64,000 nt of DNA from Isoetes taiwanensis. Its lineage: Eukaryota > Streptophyta > Lycopodiopsida > Isoetales > Isoetaceae. Made by a program: the position numbers and the translations under genes. This document shows positions 13,440 through 25,555 of this stretch, one piece after another; the first letter of the stretch is position 1; every line of letters starts with the position of its first letter. The notes under the pieces were generated by a model, which had not been told where the DNA came from, searched no databases, and was given only the letters and a program-made list of their open reading frames with translations. The DNA lies in assembly GCA_021234155.1 (NCBI GenBank), contig JAJEKV010000166.1:498324-562323 (forward strand). Direction: 5' to 3'.

Positions 13440-13615
13440 TCTTGATGCGACCTGGTCTGCCCCTCCATGAGCTACTCAGTGCGCCGTCAGTTCGATCCCT
13501 TGGCCCTACCTCCAGGAGGTTTTGGATCTGCGGACTCACCTCTGCCCCCGGGCGCCTACGGCGCGGCTTAGGAATTCATGTGTATATGTATATTTGTATG
13601 TGTTTGCCAGTTTTG
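13440..13615 (+). mobile_element. LINE 3'-end fragment joined to copy 2
   Basis: This stretch matches the 3' end of LINE copy 2 (about 16545-16655). The shared landmarks are the block ending GAGGTTTTGGATC, then GCGGACTCACCT and AATTCATGTGTATATGTATA. It is followed directly by sequence that starts in the endonuclease region of copy 2. One partial 3' end is therefore fused head-to-tail to a 5'-truncated second copy. Either a tandem insertion or recombination between copies could explain this. Confidence 0.75.
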
Positions 13616-16600
13616 TTGCACACCGGCGCGGAGATCCTCTCTTCCTAGCTGCTTGCTACTTTCCCTATGCAGAGAGTCCCTTCTACCACAGCCACCCAGA
13701 GGTGGACAGGATGGACCCGTATGTCGATCTATATGATGACATACAACAAAGACAAGCAGATGGGCGAGTCATGCTCCTTGAGACTTCAATGCGGACGGGG
13801 TGGAACGAGGCCATGCGCCCCGGACCCCTCGCGGATGACGGCTTCGTAGCTTTTGCGTCCAGAGGCGCCTTTGCACACGGCTTTTCGATGATGACCGGTC
13901 GGTCACACGCTTTGGCGGACAATTGCCCCGATGTGCGGTATCTTTGACACGCTCATATGCAATGGCCTACCACAATGGCCCTCTTCCTTCCGTACACTTG
14001 CAAAGTGGGACAATCACGACGGCGGAACTAGTGTCGTGGATTATGTCATAGTGGTCGCCACAGATGTACACCTTGTCGGCCATTTTCACGTGGCACGCGG
14101 ATAGTTCGGAATGAGGAGGCCGACCTCACCTCCCACTCTATGTGAAGCGGGCTCGCCGGCCGCTTCACGACCCCAAGAGCAGCAGCACCTTGCCGAGGCC
14201 TCGGTTTGCTTTGGATTATGAGCGCGGAGGGTTACGCCGACATGCTCACGAAGCCCTCCCGACATTCTCAAGGCCCACATCTTTGGAGCGAGAAACCCAG
14301 ACACCGGTTGAGCTCCCGGAATCAGGCGCAGTGGGTGCTTTGAGACCTCCCCATGCCGTAGATCGAGGCCGCAACCTTCCCGCTGCAATGCATGGTTTGA
14401 TGCCGAAAGTGTAAGGGAATGCAAACGACACTGGCCTCATCGCGGATCGTGACACGCTGAGCTGCGGGCCACCGCCAGCCATTACCGCCTTCCTCAAGGA
14501 ACAAAGGCAAGGTACCGCAAGGCACCAAGGAGAAATGTTCGGGCCTACTAGATGCCCACCCGAGAACTTTTTCGGCGCTGTGGTACGCCAAAGCCGCCAC
14601 GTTTTTACGGGGAAACATCACGGGCGGTGTAATGGGAGCGCATTGCAATAGCTTTATGATCCCCCGAACACGGACGGATGTGCCCCCGCGAACATGGCCC
14701 ACCGGGTGATCACGTAAGAAGATGTCGAAGAGGGTCATAGCCGGGTTAATGGGAAAGCAGCCAGACTTAGGCGGCGCCGGCAGGAGTTGCTCAAGTGGGC
14801 GTAACGTACTCATGGTGCCCGGGCCCTTCTTTCGACCGTGTTCAACAGTTTTGCGAAGAGGGTTTTCGGTCATGGACCACAAGCGGGGTTGTTCCGATCT
14901 ACAAGGCGGGGGACCCACACCGCCCGTCGACAAATTACCAAACCATCATGGTCATTTCGGTGTTTGCCAAGCCGTGGCGGGCATTCTCGAACGGCGGGTA
15001 AACGGATGGGGCAGAGGCGATGGAAGTCAAGGCACTCACCAGGCGGGGCTTCGACCCCGACATTCGACCATTGATCACATCTTCACACTCGGGGCCTCGG
15101 TCAAGGACAAGTAGGGAACCGTCGGGGAGGACATCGTTTGTTTTGTGGACTTTGCAAAAGCTTTTCGACAATGCACACCCGGGAAAAGTTGTGGGCGGAT
15201 TGCACCATCACGGGGCTCCCTATGGATTTGCGAACGCAAAGGTACGAGACATGCAAAGGCACTGCGGGCCGCATGCAACCAGGAAGAAGCGGTCATTTCG
15301 CGGCAAAGCATTGGAGTTAGGCAAGGTTGTCCTCTCTCACCCACACTCTTTGGACTTTACATTGACCGGTTGGAAGCCCGCTTGGCGGCAATGGGGGGCG
15401 GTATATAGCTCTTGCACCGAGGTCATCCGCAGTGACTCATCTATGCGGATGATGTGGACCTCTTGGCCCATACACCGAGAGGGTATGCGGGCACACCTAG
15501 ATACCCTGGACACATTACGCCAGGCGACGGACATGCATGTCAACTGGCCAAGACTAAGGTGGTCCTCATATCCTCCTCCGCCATCCAAAGCACCTCAGGC
15601 ACACTTATCGAGGCGGATGGTAGAGGTCACACTCAATAACAACGGGGGTGGAATTTCCGTCCTCAATGTATTGGGATGCATCCATTCGCCGAAAGTGACC
15701 GAGGTTGGAAGGCGTTGTATACAATGCAAAACAATAGTCACGAGGCGTAGTCAGTATGGTGGGGGCCACCGATCGCATTTGTTCCGAACGGGTGGAGCCA
15801 GTTCTTCCATATGGGGTCGAGGTGTGGGGCCCAAGATGGTGTCGTCGGCGACTTGGAACGACTTAGAGCAGTCCGAAGGCATTTTTTTGACGGGCACGGG
15901 GTCAAGCCCCGGGCCCATATCAGATCTTGTTGCGTAAGACGTGATTCATGCCCCGCAAAGATGCGGCCCTCGATAGACACATTGTTTATTTCGTAAGGTG
16001 GTAATAAAGATGGGCTTACACTTTCGGCCCCGCGACTTGGTTTACGCCGCGGGCGATGAGCCCGCAACGACTGGGGAGGCTTGTTGGAAGGACAAGAGAG
16101 CCAGTGGTACGGGCGCCACTGAACGTAGATGCACATAGGTGGGTGCACACAGGACGACGCCACCGATAGGCCGAGGGGGGTACTTGTACTCTTGTTTCTC
16201 GGGAAGCAGGGACCACCATGCTCGAACAGTAAAGATGGTACACTACAAACAAAGACATAAACCCCACCCCTGGTTCGGGCCCACAGCTCTACCCGCGTTC
16301 TCGTTGCCCATGAAGAAGCGCAGATCATCGCTACCCATTCGAATGGGGGCCCACCACCTTCGGGCTTGAGACAAGGCCTGGGTTGGAGAGCCGCCACAGA
16401 TGTGCTTTGTCGGTGTTCCTCCGCCGGGGTTGTTGAGGATGAAAGCTATGCCTTCCAGAGCTGTCCAACCTATAGTCAGATTCGGGCTCGCTACGCTCTC
16501 TTGGTGCTACCTCGGTTCCGCCTCAAGACGAAGCTACTCAAGACGCGGCCCGGATCCTTGGCTCCTACCTCCGTGAGGTTTTGGATCAAGCGGACTCACC

Positions 16601-16807
16601 TTCGCCCGAAGCGCCCACCGAGGTGCCGGGAATTCATGTGTATATGTATATTTGTATAGTCATGCCAAAGAAGGCTTGTTGTCGCGGACGCTTTTTCCCC
16701 CGGGGAGGGGGTTTAACCGGGTAGCAACGCTTGCCGCACTGTAATTTGGGTCCCATAGGCCGATTGGCCTCCGCAGACGATAAAAGAACCTTCCTTCCTT
16801 CCTTCCT
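13616..16807 (+). mobile_element. Decayed LINE, copy 2, with TTCC-repeat tail
   Basis: This is a second member of the GC-rich LINE family, starting inside the endonuclease (FFLAACYFPYAESPFYH-like block in copy 1 terms) and running to a 3' UTR. Landmarks are FVDFAKAF (about 15141), GVRQGCPLSPTLFGLYIDRL (15313-15372), LIYADDVDLLAHT (15436-15474) and the Cys-rich tail (LCRCSSAGVVEDESYAFQSC, near 16400-16460). The motif C sequence YADD is canonical here, whereas copy 1 has YVDD. The 3' UTR ends ATAAAAGAACC followed by (TTCC)n at about 16788-16807. It is broken by many indels and is not functional. Confidence 0.82.
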
Positions 16808-17504
16808 TTTGTTTTACATATTTCAAGTCACATATAAAAGAACAAAGCGAAATGCAATGTCTATGTGATTTAGCAAGTCAAAAAAAAATTTAAGAAAAAG
16901 CAAAAGTCCCTAGAAAACAACCGTAGGTTGACGTGATTTTGGAGTTGAGATAATCCCAATTTAATTGGATGATGGTTAAGATTATATCGAGATGACTAGT
17001 TGAGAATAGCTCTCAATGTAATAGGCGGTGACTCTTCATCCTAATAGATATGACCGTTGGGTAGAGTTGTGACTCTTAGCATGGTTTGGCAACATGGCAG
17101 TCCACCTCATCTGTATACGCCACATCAACTATATTATATTCATCTATATGATCGCCTATTCTTAACACTCCCCTTTGATCTATAAATCAATGAGTTTAAT
17201 TTGAACTTCCTTAAGTAATCTTCTACTTCTCAACCTTGAACACATCTAGATGGCTTTGTATCTTCTAATGATGTATCCCATTAACATAAGAAGTGAGGAT
17301 GCCTAGATAATTGGCCTTCCATTTTATCTAAGCATTTGAACTGCTAAGATCAATTATACTAGGGCCTCACACACTAGGACTATTAAGGCATATATGATAC
17401 CATTTTTTCCTTACATATGGTACTTATAACATACTCCGGATGTCCACGAGTATGTCTCTTCGCCATCAATAGATGTCACTTCCACGTGAATCTCTCATTG
17501 GAAG
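16808..17504. other. AT-rich spacer between LINE copies 2 and 3
   Basis: No gene is recognised. The sequence is AT-rich and lies between the microsatellite tail of copy 2 and the truncated start of copy 3. Confidence 0.5.
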
Positions 17505-18052
17505 GGGGCCTGCAACGTTACCTGTGTACCCATCTCTTTATGAAAAGGCGTAGATAATTGACACAATCCGCACAGGTGCTCATCGTCTTTGCATTGAGAC
17601 ACGAAGATGGATTGGGGAATCACGGCAGGACAGGCTCTGTAGATGCTCTTAAATGGGAGCCGTTGAAGATGAATGCCACACCCTACCAGGATGTCTGGCA
17701 TATGACCAAATCCAAGCACGCTATTTTGAGTTGGTCAGGGCTGGGCAACTGCTACCCGTGGTACAGAGCGCAGCTTTAGTCCGGATGCTGGGATTATACC
17801 TACAGGAAGTCATGGATCTGCATAATCAACTATGTCCTAGGACACTCACATGACTTGAATCTTTCTTGTTTCGTATGTATACTTGTACAGTTTGTTAGTA
17901 TTCTTATTATTGCCACGCTTTTTCCCTCAAAAACCTTTCGGGACGGGGTTTTTTTAACCTAGGGAGTAATAAGTCTACTATGCTCTCTCTTTTAGGTCCC
18001 ATAGGCCGATTGGTCTTCGTGGATGATAAAAGCCTATTCTATTCTATTCTTA
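17505..18052 (+). mobile_element. LINE copy 3, 3' fragment with ATTCT-repeat tail
   Basis: Only the C-terminal zinc-binding tail and 3' UTR of the same LINE family remain. A broken frame reads RRWIGESRQDRLCRC, then MGAVEDECH and CLAYDQIQARYFELV, parallel to the tails of copies 1 and 2. The 3' UTR shares GGTCCCATAGGCCGATTGG with copy 2 and ends GATAAAAGCCT(ATTCT)n at about 18024-18051. The 5' truncation is typical of incomplete target-primed reverse transcription. The tail repeat unit differs from that of copy 2. Confidence 0.8.
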
Positions 18053-18418
18053 AACCTCAAGGATGATCTAGACTTCTCTCATTATGCATGAATGAGCCAT
18101 TATGCTATTGAAAAGTTTTAAAGTTTTGCTTAATGTTCCCTTGTTTAGCTTGTGCAAGAACTGCCACGTCATTTTTTTTTTTTGATGAAGCAACAAAACT
18201 TGATTAGGATTATCTTCATGATTTTTTACAGCAGAACACCATTCCACCTGTGCCCCTTGAGTTCCTGCGACAATTCCTCTATAAAAATTTAAGCTTCTTA
18301 TTTCCTTTGCAGGTCAGGCACCTTCAATATGCACAAATTCTGGGATTGCTTTTCTTTAGGCCGCTTCTCTTGTGGGGTTTACAAAGAGTATCTAAATTTG
18401 CAGCATCTTCTGGGCATG

Positions 18419-18965
18419 CTATGGATGTGGAAACATGGCCCTTGCTCTTCTAGAGTTCGTCATCGCAATTTCTGAAGCTATCAATTCTTCTATAGCATCC
18501 TCTTCATCAAGATATGTTGATTCTGTTGGTCTTTGATATTTAGAGTCTGCATATCTACAAATATAAGGACATGAAGCTCTTTTTCAGCATTAGTCTTATT
18601 TATGGCAATACATATTTGATGGATAATCATTCCTCACGGCTTCTTGTTTTTTGACACCAATCTCCTTTCATTTTGGGTTTGTATTAATGCCATATTCTTG
18701 GATTTTTCTGAAGCAATCTCTACTACAACATGTTTTGCAACCCAAGTACGATAGCAGATTTCAGGACCAATTTTTGTTCCTCTGGCTCTACTCCAGCATA
18801 TCCATGGCAATTGTTTGCAATGCCTGCTATGCACACATTTGTACAGGACATCTCTTTGTGAGAATAAAGCCCTTTTATAGCTTCCAGTGCCATCATATTC
18901 TTCAAAGAATTTTTTCCATTTTGTCTTGCAAGAGGGTTTTGCCACAGGGCCCGAGGCATTCAAAT
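18419..18965 (-). pseudogene. Unassigned coding-like relic
   Basis: Two minus-strand segments read like real protein. From 18554 down to 18419, just after an acceptor-like TTTGTAG, the frame gives YADSKYQRPTESTYLDEEDA and continues acidic to a stop. From 18965 down to 18723, a frame gives NSLKNMMALEAIKGLYSHKE followed by GYAGVEPEEQKLVLKSAIVL. The alternating charge pattern is unlike the surrounding random frames. I do not recognise the family. It could be an old gene or transposon-protein fragment on the minus strand. Confidence 0.3.
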
Positions 18966-19410
18966 ACCCATATGCAGAAAAGGGGCCAAAAGAGTTTTAT
19001 CAAGCACGAAAAAAATGGCTCATGAGTGAGAATAAATGGTTTTGTGTTTCGTTAGATGGACCATAAGTTTTATGAATGTCTCACACATCTAGAAAAGAGA
19101 GAAGCAGAAAATAACACACATAAGCTTAAGTTGGGGACAAAGAAAGATGGCAAAAGTGAAAAGGTAGCTTCTGTTCTTCAGGATGGCAAGAGAAAAAGGT
19201 AGCTATAGGCACTGCTAAGAATAACAGTCTCTTATGATTTTGGGCTACTATTCAGGATCAAAAAGTACATGTCCTGGCAATGAGTTTGACTTAATCTCTG
19301 CTAGGTTTGTAAAGTAACTTAAATTAATCTTTGTGTCTTTATCAATTGTTCTAGAATATCTTCTGCTTTCTTGAATATGGTTAAGGATGTCGAGTTTCAC
19401 CTGCCAGAGT

Positions 19411-19445
19411 ATTCTGGGAAAGGACTCGCGAGAGATACAAAACTG
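19411..19445. repeat. Terminal repeat A1
   Basis: Starts ATTCTGGGAAAGGACTCGCG and continues GAGAGATACAAAA. It matches A2 at 20138-20170 (ATTCGGGAAAGGACTCGCG...) over about 33 bases with two or three differences. Its first bases are also the reverse complement of GTCCTTTCCCAGAAT within B2 (25638-25652). Confidence 0.8.
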
Positions 19446-19783
19446 GCCACCCTAATGAGAAATGGTCGCCACCAACCTCGAATGTGTTGCCTGGAGAACA
19501 AAGGAAAAACGGACGAGAGCGAAGGCGAACATAGAGCACGACCCCAACAATGGTGAAAAATCCCCTAAAGTAACAAAGAGGAGGACGAACAGAAACGCGA
19601 CAGGTCCCCAGCAATTGGCGGAATATAAGAACCTGTAAGACCAAAGAACTCCCAAAAAAAACACCCGTAAACGATTAGAACAACAAAAGAAGCGTAGCCA
19701 TAAAAAGAAGCTGGAACAACAAAGGACCAAAGAGACGAGAAATAAAAATAGGTAGAAAAAGAACATAACAGAAAAAGATAGCA

Positions 19784-19942
19784 TCACCTATAGGGTGGAA
19801 AAAATATCACCCAGCGGGTGGAAAATCACTATATCAAAATATGCGTCACCCTCAAGGTGGAAATAAATAGCATCACCCGCAGGTGGAGAATAACACAGTA
19901 GAATGCGAAGGAAACATGGAAAAAGCCACACCCACAGATGGA
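19784..19942. repeat. Array of five 15-16 bp mini-hairpins
   Basis: Five copies of the form TCACC..GGTGGA occur at 19784-19799, 19807-19822, 19846-19861, 19873-19887 and 19928-19942. Each has CACC opposite GGTG, or a one-step decayed version, around a loop of a few bases. Loops vary (TATA, CAGC, CTCA, CGC, CAC) while the arms are kept. The array lies between B1 and A1, in the part of the element downstream of the last internal repeat. Confidence 0.7.
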
Positions 19943-20014
19943 GAACACAAAAGTGCATAAATAAAAATATATATAAATGAAAAAGAAGTAGACGCCAAAG
20001 AGGGCGGGAAGGGG

Positions 20015-20140
20015 GAAGCTACGAGAACTAAGAATGCTGGCCGGTGAGAAGAAGACCGATAACCGCTTTAAAACGACAATGGTTTATATATGCTTGTCCT
20101 TTCCTTAATGGCGATCCGGATGGCTCGGATCGATGGGATT
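20015..20140. repeat. Internal repeat B1, fused to A2
   Basis: 126 bases from GAAGCTACGAGAAC to GATGGGATT, about 85% identical by eye to B2 (25556-25682). Near its end it contains CGATCCG-GATGGCT-CGGATCG, a 7-bp inverted repeat around a 7-base loop. It abuts A2 with the shared bases ATT at the joint. Confidence 0.85.
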
Positions 20141-20170
20141 CGGGAAAGGACTCGCGAGAGACACAAAAAC
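20138..20170. repeat. Internal repeat A2
   Basis: ATTCGGGAAAGGACTCGCG followed by AGAGACACAAAA repeats A1 at the left end of the element. It starts exactly where B1 ends, so the B1-A2 joint reproduces what would form if the two outer ends of the element were joined head to tail. Confidence 0.8.
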
Positions 20171-21745
20171 CGCCGACTACCAAAGGACTTCCTCTACTAT
20201 GTTTTCTCCCCACCGCTAAACCTCCAAGTGTTGAGTTGGATCGCTGGGCACATAGCAGAGTGAGAAGAAGAAGAGCGCCACCGCCGTGGAGCATGCGCCG
20301 CGATCATGTGGAACTCCGCGAAGTAAAGAAAACCGGCTCCTCCGCCGACGAAATAATGAGTACCATATTGGGATGGATTTAACTGGACAGCCGAAGACAC
20401 TCCCCCACCACCCCCGAAAGTAGTTGGATAAGATAAAGGACGAAAGAAGAAGGCGAGGAACGAAAAAGAGGTCACGGAGGGAGGATCGAGGAGAGGATAA
20501 GAACCGGGTAGAAATCAAAGGTGAAGGATAGTGACAGTAAGGTGCAAACAAAGGCAAGCTGAAGCTAAAGAAATGGTATGACCCCGAGCAAGTTGGTCGC
20601 GCTTTGGAGTGATGAATAAGAACATCAACATGCAATAAGGAAAAGAAAGATCACCAATTGAGAGCAAGGGCCTCCGAGACGAAAAAAAGCGGCAAAGGAA
20701 AGCACTGATAGCCAAATGCGAGCCAAAGAGGGAAAAGAAGCGGTGGATATGGCGGAAGAACAATCGAAATTAACATGTCGAGGCAAGAGAGGAAGAAAGG
20801 GGGGGGGGGAAGCCTCAAAAAAAAGTAGACCTGATCGTCAAAGAGGGTAAAGGTAAAATGGCGGAGAGGAAGGTTGAAGATTTGATGGAAAAAGATATGG
20901 CAATGAGGGGCTAAGAAATGGAGGAAGGGGACATCCGAGGATGATGAAGCGAAGCGAAAAAAGGCCCGAACAACAAAAAGGTGAGGTCGGGAAGAGAAGG
21001 GACAAGATGGGAATGACACCAAATAACAAAATCCGGAACATCGTAAGCGAAAGGAAGAGGAGGGCTGGGAGGAAAAAAAAACTAAAAAGTAAAGTAAAAA
21101 AAAAAAAAACAAAGGGAACCTCCTGGGGGATGAGCAAGCGAGAGGCAGCTGCCATAACAACATAAAACCATGTTAACTTTATTCAAATTGACAACTAAAA
21201 ACATAAAGAGCTACATGATCGACACCCCAAGCAAAAAGTTGCCGATAGATGGGGCAATAAAGCTAATGAAAATGCATCAAAAAACAGAAATTCTTTAATA
21301 AAAGATGCCCATGTCGATCCTGTCCAGAGTAAAGGCCACCAGGGTGCGGAAGGCCAATGAAGAACCACCAGTGTGATACGAGCATGACACGCGGCTGCAT
21401 GGTATAAAACGCGAGGAACTAAAGAGGGCGGAGGAAAACAAAAATTACTAAAGAGGCGCCAATCATGGGTCCCTGGGCCCACGAAAGAGCATAACCAAAA
21501 CGGATCCAAGATAACACAAGAGGGTGCGCAGAAATAGAATGCCAAAAAGGTAAAGAAGCAAAGAGACGCCCACACGCGGGCAAAGTCGCATAGTAAGAAT
21601 CAAGAGCCACCGGATCAAAGGGAAGATGGGGCAAAGCAGAGGTAAAAAGTTGGCAATCTGCAAAAAACGACTCGTCAGAAAACAAAATGCTTTATTAATG
21701 ATCAAAAGGAAAATACAACACGTATTTCAAAACAAAAAAGACGGC

Positions 21746-22475
21746 TCAAGAAGACCAAGGCCGAGGCAACACAGGGGGAGGAAGGGCCGAATGTTGAGGT
21801 GGCGGTGGAACGGCCATTAAAGGAGCAGGATTGAGGGGTACAACCTGAGAAAAATAAGGGGAGGAAAAAGGAGGAACAACATTATGGGAGAATTGACGAC
21901 GAAAACAATTGTCCGCAGTGTGGCGAAACCGACCGCAAAAAGTACAACGGAGGGTAGAGGAATTGGCAGAAGAAGCAGCAGAAGAAGAAAAAGAAGCTGA
22001 GGAGGGGTATGGCGAAGGTCGAGTAGAAGAGAGACGCCTCTCCTGGGCGAATTTCTTAGCTTGATGCAGGCGTTTGGACTCTTCCGAAGAGAAGGTCAAA
22101 CTAGGGGACTCGCTAAAGTGCAAAGCAACATCATAGCCATGTTGATCAGCAATAAGAACAAATTTCATCTCCTGATCCGCCAAACGCCTACCTTCCTCCA
22201 CCATCAGAAAGCACATCATCCGGAATGGCAACCCCTAACATAGCAAGACGCCCATGGATCCAGCCTGAATCGAAGTGTCCATAGCGCACGCGAAACTGTA
22301 ATAATGCCGCATGGAGTCGCTGGGCGTGCAAAGGAAGGAGTAGGGCGAGCGGCGCCCGCCTTCAATGTCTTGCCGGAGATGTCTCCAATTGAGTCTCGAA
22401 CCTAACAACCGGGCCATCAAGTCCTGAGGGCCCCGAGTGTAGCCCCTTTGCCGTTGAAGCTCATGAAGTAGCCGA
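21746..22475 (-). pseudogene. Gag-like protein with CCHC zinc knuckle
   Basis: On the minus strand one frame runs from about 22475 (after an in-frame stop) to 21746, with a single in-frame TAG near 22235. The N-terminal part reads LLHELQRQRGYTRGPQDLMA, then an Arg/Trp-rich helix. The middle is acidic with a basic helix (KRLHQAKKFAQERRL) and a Ser-rich linker. The C-terminal part has CTFCGRFRHTADNC (about 21905-21950), an exact C-x2-C-x4-H-x4-C zinc knuckle, followed by a Pro-rich tail. In the family this knuckle binds RNA. The internal stop and the lack of any downstream pol suggest a relic or a Gag-only element. Confidence 0.6.
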
Positions 22476-25400
22476 AGTTAACTCTAAGAAACAAAGAAGA
22501 AACGGGCGGGGCGAAAAGCGAAGATGCGGCGGAAGAGAAGAGAAAAGAGGAGCCATCCGAAAGAAGAAGCAGAAAAGCAAAACCAAGCAGGAGAAGAGAA
22601 AGGAAGAAAAAGTCGAGGGGACTAAAAAGAAAAAATAGATGAGACGTAAATCGGGTTAAGCAAGGGGAGGAAAGGGAACTGTGGTCCGAAAAGATCGTGT
22701 TCCAGCGAAGGGAAGCTTCACGCTGATCGCCGAAGTACCAAAGATGGGCTGAAAGCGAAAGCCGTGGGGGAGAAAGCGACGCGTAAGAAGAGCCGTAAGC
22801 GCCATATAGACCGACGATCACCAATGACCAAAAAGAAAATCATGAGAATACAAGCACAACTTTAACGAAAAACACGCTATATGTCCCCCTAAGGAGGAAC
22901 GGAAGAAGCCCCAAAGTGGTCAACGACAAATCACCAACAAAGTGATGAAAACAAATGACGTGAAAAACACCATCACGATAACCCATAAGAAGGCACTGAA
23001 AAAATACGACGAAAAGAAGCAACGCATGGAAATGGAACAATACATAGTCATAAAGCAGACAAAAATGCAAGCGAACATAAGTTGTCAAGAACAAAGTGCA
23101 ATTGTGCATGAAACGGACAACTGGAAACATGAGATCCAAGGAACGAGCAACAAGCCAAAAACAAGAATCCCAACGATGAATAACCAAGAATATGCCAAAT
23201 AACTGCATAATAAAAGAAAGACGAACCCATACGAATGTGCAAAAAATGGATATGCATGAAAAGACGAAAAGCAACTCATCAGATAATGCCAATAAACCAT
23301 AAACCATGATAGACGTAAGAATCACAACATGATATAAACAACAAGACCAAACAAGAGGTAAAAAAATCATAGGGATGAAATGATACAACGACCCCAATAG
23401 CGCGACACCAAGTCCATGCATATAAAGCCAAACACGCAACCCCCTTATGCCAAAACCCCCAAGTTATCGAGAATCGAAAATAACGTAATACCAAATGAAG
23501 GAACCATTACAATGTGATATATACAAGGCAACAAAGTGCGCACCCAACCTTTCAAAGGGAAAAAAATAACAGGACACAAATTACCCCACCACAACTAGTA
23601 TAACACAACGCCAACCCAAATGATGCCCCACATATAACATTAAACAACCTATGGTTTATGAAGGATGCCCATATACAAAGAAACCACCGCAATCACCCAA
23701 ATGCGTAAAACAAGAACAAACAAAGCTACCCAAGGATAAGGAAGCCCACGTCAAACCTCATAAAACATCTCGTAAAAAAGCCCCGATAGGTGCACCATAC
23801 CCGGAAAACAATAAGTAAGAACCTTAAATAAAGTACATATGAAACCGTAAACCCACACATCGAACATATAACATAAAAAAGAAAAACATTTATCTTATTC
23901 CATTTTATTCAAAGATGGCATTAACACCCTTACAATGCCCAAACACCAAACACAAAACACATGTCCCAGAGATCAGGGATAATCAGGCAAGGAGGCCCAA
24001 CGAAATTGCCGGATAAGTCGGGAGGAATTGAGGAGGATACTCAGTCAAAATGAGCAAAAACTCGCGCAGCTGGATGGGACGTAAAGATGAAAAGCCCCAT
24101 AGCAAAATAATGTCTCCCAGGAAACGAGCCCGAGCTGGATCCACAAATCCATAATGAAGCGGAACACCCTTAACAGCAGGAGAGAAAAGCAAAGATAAAG
24201 GCGCAATGCCCGGAAGAATTCTTCGGGCCAGTCGATGTCTGCATGTGCAAGCCGCAAAGCATTCCCGAAAGCGTAAGGGTGCAAGGCCTCCAAATGTGAC
24301 GATAAAGATGGTGCGTGGTCATCTAATCTCCTCGGTGGTGAAAAGGCGGAAAAAGCCCAGAGGGAAAATCTTGGCAGAGCACAAAGGACAAGGGAACGGT
24401 GATCGGACCCGAGAACGAACAAAAGGTAATCGGCAAAGAACCCAGATGCCCAAAGCCCACCGGGAAAAAGGGGAGCCATGACGTAAATATAAAGATCAAG
24501 AAGCCCCGTGGGAAGGAATGAATTTACAACTGCGAAGCCGAAAGTGAATGGAGGCCAAGCACGGCCGGAAAAGCATGCAAAAACCAGTGGCAGCCAAAAT
24601 CCAGCAAAAATAGCGAGCCTAAAAGAAGCAGTCGAAAATACAACAGAAAGCTTGATGGCAAATAAGCGAAAACATACCAGATAAGAGTCAGGATGAACAG
24701 ATTTGGCCAGCATAACACTAAAAGGAAGCAAACTCGACCGAAAAACTTGAAGCCACGGCTTAAAAATCCGCAGACAGCGCCCATGCAAAGAAAGAGAGGA
24801 TCCAGGGAACAGAGGCGGGAAACCAAATCACAGAGGGCAAATACAGTAAGGACAAAAAAAAAGGGTAGAAGGAACAAATGTAGCCCAAGTTGCGGCCATG
24901 CAAGAGAGGCTAAGAACAGAGACACCAGCGCAGATAACACAAGGGAAACGAATCTTCCATGCCGCCAGCATCATGCAGGGTAAGAGGCAGAACCAGAAGG
25001 GGAATGACAGAACAAAAAATGAAGTGAGCATAAAATGAACTGAGAGCACAGATAAGCCCGAGCCGGAAAGGACTAAAGAGATGATAAAACCGTAACCAAA
25101 AAACAAGAGCAGGCCCGAAAACCGAGAAGAAGCTCGAAGCAATCAAGGGATAGATCAGATAAAACAAGGAATAGAAAGAAGCATGCGCCCCAATGCCCAG
25201 TTCATGCAACCCGAAAATCATCCCCCACAAACCCAGAACATCCACAGTACATGAACAAGCCATTCAACAGAACGGACCAAGAGCCCAAACACAAACCCAT
25301 CACACCCGAACATCCCAAAAAACAATAGAAATACAGAGCCATGCATAACGAAGACGATGACAAAACAAATGGGTAGAAGCATACCGAGTATGGAAGAAGG

Positions 25401-25555
25401 ACAAATTCGTAGAATCATGCTAAGCATGGAAGAGAAGGGAGCGTACCGTCCAAAGAATGATGAAGAAAGTCGCCAGGCAGGTGCAAGCGGCGAGAAGGTG
25501 AAGCACGAGACGGGTGGAGAAGCTGGGGAAGAAATCCATCGAATGAAGAGCCATC
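22476..25555 (-). other. Pyrimidine-rich (minus) body of the element
   Basis: The plus strand is dominated by A and G here. The minus-strand frames are therefore long and rich in Phe, Leu, Ser and Cys, for example a 247-codon frame at 24045-24788 and a 199-codon frame at 22840-23439. They look membrane-like, but composition alone would produce that, and I see no conserved motif. I treat them as probably non-coding. No reverse transcriptase or recombinase signature was found on either strand. Confidence 0.5.

Noticed and set aside
19411..20140. A...B as a 730-bp LTR with the second LTR at 25.68 kb
   Set aside because: The A sequence is not present about 730 bp before B2 and instead directly follows B1, so the two ends do not form matching LTRs.
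20800..20810. G10 run and other homopolymer or short simple repeats
   Set aside because: Common in repeat-rich plant DNA and with no associated structure.
22840..24788. Minus-strand hydrophobic frames up to 247 codons that look like membrane proteins
   Set aside because: The minus strand is pyrimidine-rich, which alone yields Phe/Leu/Ser-rich open frames. No conserved residues were recognised.
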